Source: an uncultured bacterium
GTDB taxonomy: Bacteria > Bacillota > Clostridia > Oscillospirales > Ruminococcaceae
Reading direction: 5' to 3'
Length of the DNA stretch: 10,673 nt
NCBI GenBank assembly: GCA_905215595.1
Contig: CAJMQZ010000068.1
Location: 1 to 10,673 of the forward strand
Part shown: positions 6,264 to 10,673 of the stretch, one piece after another
How positions within the stretch are numbered: position 1 is the stretch's first letter
Layout of the letters: each line of letters begins with the position of its first letter
Made by a program: the position numbers and the translations under genes
Notes under the pieces: model-generated
Databases searched by the model: none
What the model was told of the DNA's origin: nothing
The model's input: the letters and a program-made list of their open reading frames with translations, nothing else

Positions 6264-8098
6264 GCCTCACCACGCTCCATTCCGCCAAGGGCGGAGCTGC
6301 CCTCCTCTGCGATCAGGGCCATCTTTTTCTGCGCGCAGCGCACAAGGTCGCGCACATGGTAGAGTTCCTCCTCCGAGGTGGTCGCCCATGCGGCGGTGAA
6401 CAGGATGGGGTACTCCGGGTTCAGCTTGTTGTACTCGTCCACCTGACTTTGCAGGATGCGGATCATGACCTCTGCCTTCCGGCTGCTGCATTCCTCAAAG
6501 AAGGCAAGGAACTTGCCCACGCCGTTGTAGCCCACCATGCCGTCGGTGTCGCCCATCAGCTGCACCAGACCGGAAAAATCCTTCAGGATGCCATCGCCCA
6601 CGGTGTAGCCGAAGCGGCGGCTCATCTCGGTCAGGTTGTCCAGCTGCAAGGCAAAGCAGGTATAGTCCTCCGGCAGGATGCGGTCGGCCATGCCGGTGAT
6701 ATACACATTGAGTTTTTCGCGGTTGGGCAGGCCGGTCTTTTTGTCCACATACAGCAGATAATCCACCACATCCGAGATGCGTCCCAGCAGAACGGCACCG
6801 CAGCAGCCAATAACAAAGAACAGCACCAACGCCAGCATCAGGTACAGCTTGACATTGATGGCAGCAGCCACCCGCACCGAACTGATCATCTTCAGATAAT
6901 CTGCGCTGATGTACAGGTTCAGTTCCTTGCTGCTGGTATTGATGATCTCGTAGTAGCTTTTCAGCTGCGCCTCGTAGTCGTTGATCATGCTTTCCATTGC
7001 AGCATGCTGTTCGTCTGTACCGCCAAAATCCAGGTTGCGGAAGCTTTGCAGGATCTCCTCCTGAAACTGCCGGTCGATCTGGCTGGCAGCCACCTGCTGT
7101 TCCAGTGACACCAGTTTCAGCACCAGACCGTCGTAGGTGGTCTGCGCTCTATCGCCCGCGCCTTCCAGTTCGATGTTGCCCAGGATGTAGTCCGAGGACA
7201 CCACCTCGCCCCGGTCGGTAAAGTAGTTTTCCAGCAGGTCCGCATTTTTGTACACATACTGGTCAGTCAGGCTCCACAGACTGTCCCGCTGCTCGGTGGT
7301 GATCTGTTCGTTCTGCTTTGCAGTCTCGATGCAGTTGGCCAGATACTCCTGCAGCACCGTGCCGTCCCGCACCTGCGGGCCGTTGAGCACATAGGCGTAC
7401 AGCGCCGGGATGGTGTATTTTTTGAAGTCGGAATAGATATCGCACAGGTCTGCGTAGGTGTAGCCGGTGCGGGAGGAGCGGAAATGCGGGTAGTGCTCCC
7501 GCTTGCTCAGCAGATAGTCCTGCATCTCGTTGGTATCGTTTTCCAGAATGCGGATGCATTCGTAGTAGTCGTAGCCGTTGTCCAGCAGGCCGGACGAGGG
7601 GTTCAGCGAGAGCTTCTGCTCCACATATTTTTCCGTATAATAGGTGCAGTAACTCTGGATGATGGCATCCAGCATATTGCGGGCATAGCCCGCGCCCAGC
7701 GCCCCGTCCACCACAAGGCTCACTTTGTAGGTGTCGGGGAAATAGGTCACCTCTTCGCCCTTGCTCAGCAGGGCATCGTTAATGGTCTGCTGATCTTCCG
7801 AGATCACCGGGGTCACCGAGATGTTGGAGCGGATGGTGCTCAGCCGCCCGGAAGCGCCCAGTGCATCCATGGCCTGCGAAATGACGGTGGAGGAATAGAT
7901 CTCGTTGACGTCCAGCGCGCTGCCGTCCGGGGTCAGGCCATCTGAGATGCTGCTGTTGGTATAGCGGATGATGACCGAGGCAGTGTATTGCTGCTTGCCG
8001 TCCGCATACAGATAGATAGCAGCCGCACCTGCCAGTGCGACCAGAAAGATCAGCAGGCTGAAACGCTTCAGATAGCGCAGGATCTCAAACTTTTTCAT
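6260..8098 (-). CDS. Wzz/YveK-like chain-length protein fused to a degenerate GGDEF domain
   Basis: The 612-residue product has a Wzz-type N terminus: a short cytoplasmic start, helix at 14-32, then the QQYTASVIIRY strand typical of polysaccharide co-polymerases. A long extracytoplasmic region (about 33-412) follows, with helical stretches near 320-400, and a second helix at 415-438. The cytoplasmic tail (451-592) is a recognisable GGDEF fold: DKKTGLPNREKL at 452-463, LQLDNLTEMSRRFGYTVGDGIL at 484-505, and GYNGVGKFLAFF at 523-534 where G-G-D-E-F should be. The signature reads GVGKF. The first metal aspartate of the usual D-I-D is Gln485, the guanine-contacting Asn is Ser493, and the inhibitory-site R of RxxD is absent (GDTD), though Asp502 remains. 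Cyclase activity is therefore not expected. By position it may sense a ligand or partner and pass this to chain-length control. Genes on both sides overlap it by 4 bases, so it is made in step with the partner Wzz-like protein and the GT2 enzyme. Confidence 0.82.
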   Translation of the reverse strand: MKKFEILRYLKRFSLLIFLVALAGAAAIYLYADGKQQYTASVIIRYTNSSISDGLTPDGSALDVNEIYSSTVISQAMDALGASGRLSTIRSNISVTPVISEDQQTINDALLSKGEEVTYFPDTYKVSLVVDGALGAGYARNMLDAIIQSYCTYYTEKYVEQKLSLNPSSGLLDNGYDYYECIRILENDTNEMQDYLLSKREHYPHFRSSRTGYTYADLCDIYSDFKKYTIPALYAYVLNGPQVRDGTVLQEYLANCIETAKQNEQITTEQRDSLWSLTDQYVYKNADLLENYFTDRGEVVSSDYILGNIELEGAGDRAQTTYDGLVLKLVSLEQQVAASQIDRQFQEEILQSFRNLDFGGTDEQHAAMESMINDYEAQLKSYYEIINTSSKELNLYISADYLKMISSVRVAAAINVKLYLMLALVLFFVIGCCGAVLLGRISDVVDYLLYVDKKTGLPNREKLNVYITGMADRILPEDYTCFALQLDNLTEMSRRFGYTVGDGILKDFSGLVQLMGDTDGMVGYNGVGKFLAFFEECSSRKAEVMIRILQSQVDEYNKLNPEYPILFTAAWATTSEEELYHVRDLVRCAQKKMALIAEEGSSALGGMERGEA

Positions 8099-9393
8099 TT
8101 GCGTTTTCCGGCCTTTCTGCGTTTGCGTTCATGGAGCAGCCATGCGCCGCCCAGCATCACGGCAACGGACTCCATCAGGGTCTTTTTCAGGCTCAGCCGC
8201 TGGATAAAGGAGGCCGAGCCGTAGGTAAAGGAGATATAGTTCTGAGATTTATACTTGATATAGGCCTTATCCAGCACGAACAGCTGCTCCGAGATCTCGT
8301 TGATGGCGGTTTCCAACTTGTTCACCATGGCCTGTGCCTCGGCCAGACGCGGCTGCCCGGCATCCAGTTCTCGGATCTTCTGGATCACATAATTCGTGCT
8401 CACGATCTCGGACTGGTAGTCGGTGGCATCGGACAGAGAAGCATCTGCCGAGCGCGCCAGTGCGTCCATGGCGGTCTTGGTGCGGGACATATAGTATTCG
8501 CTGGCCGCATCCACGGTGGGGATCATCATGATGGAGGTCATGGACTTTTCGTAGATGGAAATGCCCTTTTTATCCGCATCATAATAAGCCTGCTGGGTGC
8601 GCATCGCTATATCGTCGATCTTGTTCTTGTATTCCAGAATGCTGGTCAGCATGGACGGGTCGCGGGCAACGCCGCCCTCAATGACAAAGGCCATGGCATT
8701 GGGCAGGTCGTAATCCACCAGATTGTTGATCTTTTTGCCCAGCGTGGTAAAGTTGTTGGTGGAGGGGTCGGGGTTTGTATCGTCCGTAAAGGTTTTATTC
8801 GCCCCCAGACGAGCGTTCAGGTAGCGGTTCAGCCCTGCGGCGCGTACCTCCAGTTCGTTCAGCCGCAGGTAAGGCTCGCACGCGGTGGTCACTTCCAGCT
8901 TTTCCTTCAGCAGGCTTTGATTATCACAGTAGCTGCTCAAAAAGATCTCCCGGTAGGATTCGCACACGCTCTGCAAAAGATCCATGGGCTTGCGGTTGCC
9001 AAGGTCCAGCTTGCGGGTGTTGATGGAAAGATAGTAGTTGGTGCTGATATACTCGCTGCCATTGGCGCTGCCGGTGCCGTCCGGGCTCAGGGAAAGGCAC
9101 TCGGCCAGCTGGGAGGCGGTCAGGCTGTCCTGCAGGCCCACCCGCCGGATGGCGCGCTCCATCACCTCGCCCGAAACGATCTCGTAGGCGTTGAAGCGGG
9201 TCTTGTTGGGGTTCATGCCCAGCGATGCCTCGGAGTAATTGAAGGAGATGCTGGCGGTGGCGCTGTCCGCACTTTTGAAATAATGGAACAGCCCGAACAG
9301 ACAGCACAAGGTCAGCAGGCAGAGAAACAGGCGGTATTTATTTGTCCAGATATGGCGCAGCGCCTGTTTGATCTTTTCTTTGATGTCATCCAT
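8095..9393 (-). CDS. Wzz/YveK-like polysaccharide co-polymerase (chain-length determinant family)
   Basis: A 432-residue protein with the topology of polysaccharide co-polymerases: cytoplasmic basic N terminus (1-20), membrane helix at 21-38, a long outside domain, and a second helix at about 405-420 followed by a very basic tail (HERKRRKAGKRK). The strand after the first helix (ATASISFNYSE, 46-56) and the following NAYEIVSGEVMERAIRRVGL segment (68-87) correspond to the Wzz fold and to the matching part of the downstream fusion protein. Such proteins set the length of polymer made by Wzy. The outer domain is longer than in YveK/CapA-type proteins, and no Walker motif or tyrosine-rich kinase tail is present, so it is not a Wzc-like fusion. 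ATG at 9393 follows AAAGGA at 9 bases. Its stop overlaps the ATG of the GGDEF fusion, suggesting the two form a fixed-ratio hetero-oligomer. The family call rests on topology and N-terminal sequence and is moderately secure. Confidence 0.75.
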   Translation of the reverse strand: MDDIKEKIKQALRHIWTNKYRLFLCLLTLCCLFGLFHYFKSADSATASISFNYSEASLGMNPNKTRFNAYEIVSGEVMERAIRRVGLQDSLTASQLAECLSLSPDGTGSANGSEYISTNYYLSINTRKLDLGNRKPMDLLQSVCESYREIFLSSYCDNQSLLKEKLEVTTACEPYLRLNELEVRAAGLNRYLNARLGANKTFTDDTNPDPSTNNFTTLGKKINNLVDYDLPNAMAFVIEGGVARDPSMLTSILEYKNKIDDIAMRTQQAYYDADKKGISIYEKSMTSIMMIPTVDAASEYYMSRTKTAMDALARSADASLSDATDYQSEIVSTNYVIQKIRELDAGQPRLAEAQAMVNKLETAINEISEQLFVLDKAYIKYKSQNYISFTYGSASFIQRLSLKKTLMESVAVMLGGAWLLHERKRRKAGKRK

Positions 9394-9439
9394 GGCGTTC
9401 TATCCTTTTGCAGCGGCCTGCACGCGCGGCGCAGACTGC

Positions 9440-10381
9440 TTAGTCGATGTCAATGACCGAAAGTTCCGGCACGTTGTTGATGCGGGGCACCTGACTGGAA
9501 TCGCCCAGCCCCCGGCTTACGATGAGGGTGGCGCGGTTGGCAAGCGTATAGCTGCCCCCGGCATAGTCGGGCAGAAAGCCCTCCTCGGCACTGTAAAGAG
9601 GGCCGAACTTCGGCAGACAGACGATGCCGCCGTGGGTGTGCCCGGCCAGACCCAGTTCAAAGGAATAATTTTCCAGATGCTCGGGAAAGTAGGTGGGAAT
9701 GTGCGCCAGACAGATGCGCAGATCGTAATCTGTCTGCGGCTCTACGCTGTCCATAAAGGTGCTGGCACCGTAGTTGTAAAAGTCCTTCGGGCTGCCCTCC
9801 ACGCCCAGAATGCTGATGACATTGTCGTGGACGGTATAGCGCGCCTCTTCATTGCGCAGGATGGTCACCCCGGCGGCGGTGAACTTTTCCACCAGCTCCC
9901 GGTCGCCGTCCAGAAAATATAGCTCGTCCTCGTGGTTGCCCAGCACCCCGCACACCGGGGCGATCTGGCTCAGCTGGCTGCACAGGGAGAGCATATTATC
10001 GTAATTGGTGCCTTCGCCGTAGGTCACAAGGTCGCCGCCCAGCAGGATCAGATCCGGGGCAAGGCTGCGGACGTCCTGCACCAGTTCACAGTTGTCCGCC
10101 CCGTACTCCCGCAGATGCACATCGGTGAGAAAAACGACCCGGCAGCTCTGGGTCAGCTTGCGGGAATGGACCTGATAAAACTCTGCGGTATAGTGGGTAC
10201 GGTTATAGCAGATATTCTGCCACAGTGCCCCGCCCATCAGAGCGAGCAGGGCAACAAGAACCAGCAGCGTCAGCAACACCTGCTTCCAGCGGGGTGCTGA
10301 TGTTCGTGCACTGCCGCTGCTCTGCGTGTGCCTGCCGCTGTGCGCAGAGCCTTTTCCGTGCTTTGATTTGATAACAGCCAC
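9440..10381 (-). CDS. Membrane-anchored calcineurin-like metallophosphoesterase
   Basis: The protein has a basic N-terminal tail, one helix (about residues 33-54 from the GTG start) and a metallophosphoesterase domain probably facing outward. All metal-binding motifs are present: FLTDVH (84-89), LLGGDLV (113-119), GVLGNHED (145-152), LAHIP (225-229) and AGHTHGG (246-252). The arrangement resembles YkuE-type enzymes, which hydrolyse phosphoesters; the substrate here is unknown. The start is uncertain. GTG at 10381 (313 residues) is chosen because the likely promoter places the transcript start near 10471, leaving a leader of about 90 bases, but its AAAGG sequence is only 2 bases away. A TTG at 10459 (339 residues) also opens the frame but would leave about 11 bases of leader and no ribosome site. 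No ATG precedes the helix. It is the first gene of the cluster, 46 bases before the Wzz-like gene, with no terminator between them. It might process lipid carriers or surface phosphates, but this is inference. Confidence 0.85.
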   Translation of the reverse strand: MAVIKSKHGKGSAHSGRHTQSSGSARTSAPRWKQVLLTLLVLVALLALMGGALWQNICYNRTHYTAEFYQVHSRKLTQSCRVVFLTDVHLREYGADNCELVQDVRSLAPDLILLGGDLVTYGEGTNYDNMLSLCSQLSQIAPVCGVLGNHEDELYFLDGDRELVEKFTAAGVTILRNEEARYTVHDNVISILGVEGSPKDFYNYGASTFMDSVEPQTDYDLRICLAHIPTYFPEHLENYSFELGLAGHTHGGIVCLPKFGPLYSAEEGFLPDYAGGSYTLANRATLIVSRGLGDSSQVPRINNVPELSVIDID

Positions 10382-10477
10382 ATCCTTTCTGCCGGGAAAC
10401 GTTGCAGAGAGAAGGACGCGGCGCCAGACCGCAGCCCATCTCTCCAAAAACGGATACAAAAACTGATATATAAATAA

Positions 10478-10506
10478 ATTATAACATATTTAGTAGGAAA
10501 AGCAAA
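10478..10506 (-). promoter_or_regulatory. Probable promoter of the polysaccharide cluster (extended -10)
   Basis: On the minus strand TATAAT (10483 to 10478) is preceded by TGT, giving a perfect extended -10 box of form TGnTATAAT. At 17 bases upstream the hexamer TTTGCT (10506 to 10501) is a poor -35 match. The surrounding 10461-10505 is the only strongly AT-rich stretch in the window, as expected for a promoter. Transcription would begin near 10471 and run through the whole minus-strand cluster. No operator palindrome is evident. Confidence 0.65.
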
Positions 10507-10540
10507 GAGTGCATCTCTGCCATGGGCGGATTTCACATTT

Positions 10541-10668
10541 AAAAACCTCTCAGTCATCACCGCGCGATGCCAGCTCTCCCGAGGGGGAGAGCTTGACTCC
10601 CTCAGTCAAAGCCTGACGGCTTTGACAGCTCCCTCCCAGAGGGAGCCTTTGGCATGGCGGCAAAGTTT
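10541..10668. repeat. Multi-hairpin palindromic repeat, resembling dispersed Faecalibacterium-type elements
   Basis: A non-coding block made of nested inverted repeats. Outer arms ATGCCA (10567-10572) and TGGCAT (10650-10655) enclose three perfect hairpins: 72-80 with 85-93 (10572-10580 / 10585-10593, 9 bp), 10605-10613 with 10618-10626 (9 bp), and 10628-10635 with 10639-10646 (8 bp). The strand would fold into a cloverleaf. Flanks begin AAACCTCTCAGTCA and end near CAAAGTTTCC. From memory, blocks starting CCTCTCAGTCA and containing AGGGAGCCTTTGGCA occur many times in Faecalibacterium genomes, so this is probably a small non-autonomous mobile repeat. Copy number cannot be checked here. The exact ends are uncertain, and no target-site duplication is seen. 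Confidence 0.72.
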
Positions 10669-10673
10669 CCGAC

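Noticed and set aside
6077..7108. A plus-strand open frame of 343 codons opposite the GGDEF region
   Set aside because: No domain pattern is visible and the minus strand explains the same bases as a coherent GGDEF fold.
8131..9456. A plus-strand open frame of 441 codons opposite the first Wzz-like gene
   Set aside because: Its repetitive His, Gly, Gln and Val composition is typical of a mirror frame of codon-biased coding sequence. The minus-strand gene has the ribosome site and family features.
10541..10668. The block of short spaced palindromes considered as a CRISPR array or a tRNA-like gene
   Set aside because: The hairpin units differ from one another and have no regular spacer length, and there is no tRNA anticodon or T-loop sequence. 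A palindromic dispersed repeat fits better.

Overview
The window looks like chromosomal DNA of a GC-rich gut Clostridia species, most likely Faecalibacterium or a close relative in Oscillospiraceae. This is inferred from the base composition, the Gram-positive style ribosome binding sites, the protein families, and a palindromic repeat at the right edge that resembles repeats I associate with Faecalibacterium genomes. No species can be proven from the sequence alone.

Almost the whole window is one minus-strand gene cluster, read from right to left, for making and finishing a cell-surface or secreted polysaccharide. In transcription order it holds: a promoter near 10478-10506; a membrane-anchored metallophosphoesterase (9440-10381); a Wzz/YveK-like chain-length protein (8095-9393); a second Wzz-like protein fused to a degenerate GGDEF domain (6260-8098); a GT2 glycosyltransferase (5097-6263); a GT4 glycosyltransferase (3937-5049); a Wzy/O-antigen-ligase-like membrane protein (2514-3893); an acyltransferase-3 family membrane protein (1447-2508); a short remnant of another GT2 gene (1313-1450); and a CDP-glycerol glycerophosphotransferase family protein (134-1312). 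Genes are separated by at most about 50 bases. The two Wzz-like genes and the GT2 gene are chained by 4-base ATGA overlaps, so one transcript and translational coupling are likely. A strong GC-rich hairpin (72-109) closes the cluster and is shared with a plus-strand gene, probably a small zinc-ribbon protein, whose last codons lie at 3-44.

A plausible division of labour, by family knowledge: the two glycosyltransferases build a lipid-linked repeat unit, the Wzy-like protein polymerises or ligates it outside the membrane, the Wzz-like pair sets chain length, and the acyltransferase and glycerophosphotransferase decorate it. The window has no initiating sugar-phosphate transferase, no Wzx flippase, no tyrosine kinase and no nucleotide-sugar genes, so these steps must be encoded elsewhere or outside the window.

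The most unusual item is the Wzz-GGDEF fusion. The GGDEF domain sits on the cytoplasmic end where the Wzz-like co-polymerases of Gram-positives normally meet their tyrosine kinase, and it has lost its signature, its metal ligands and the inhibitory-site arginine. It is therefore best seen as a non-catalytic sensor or protein-contact domain wired directly to a chain-length regulator.
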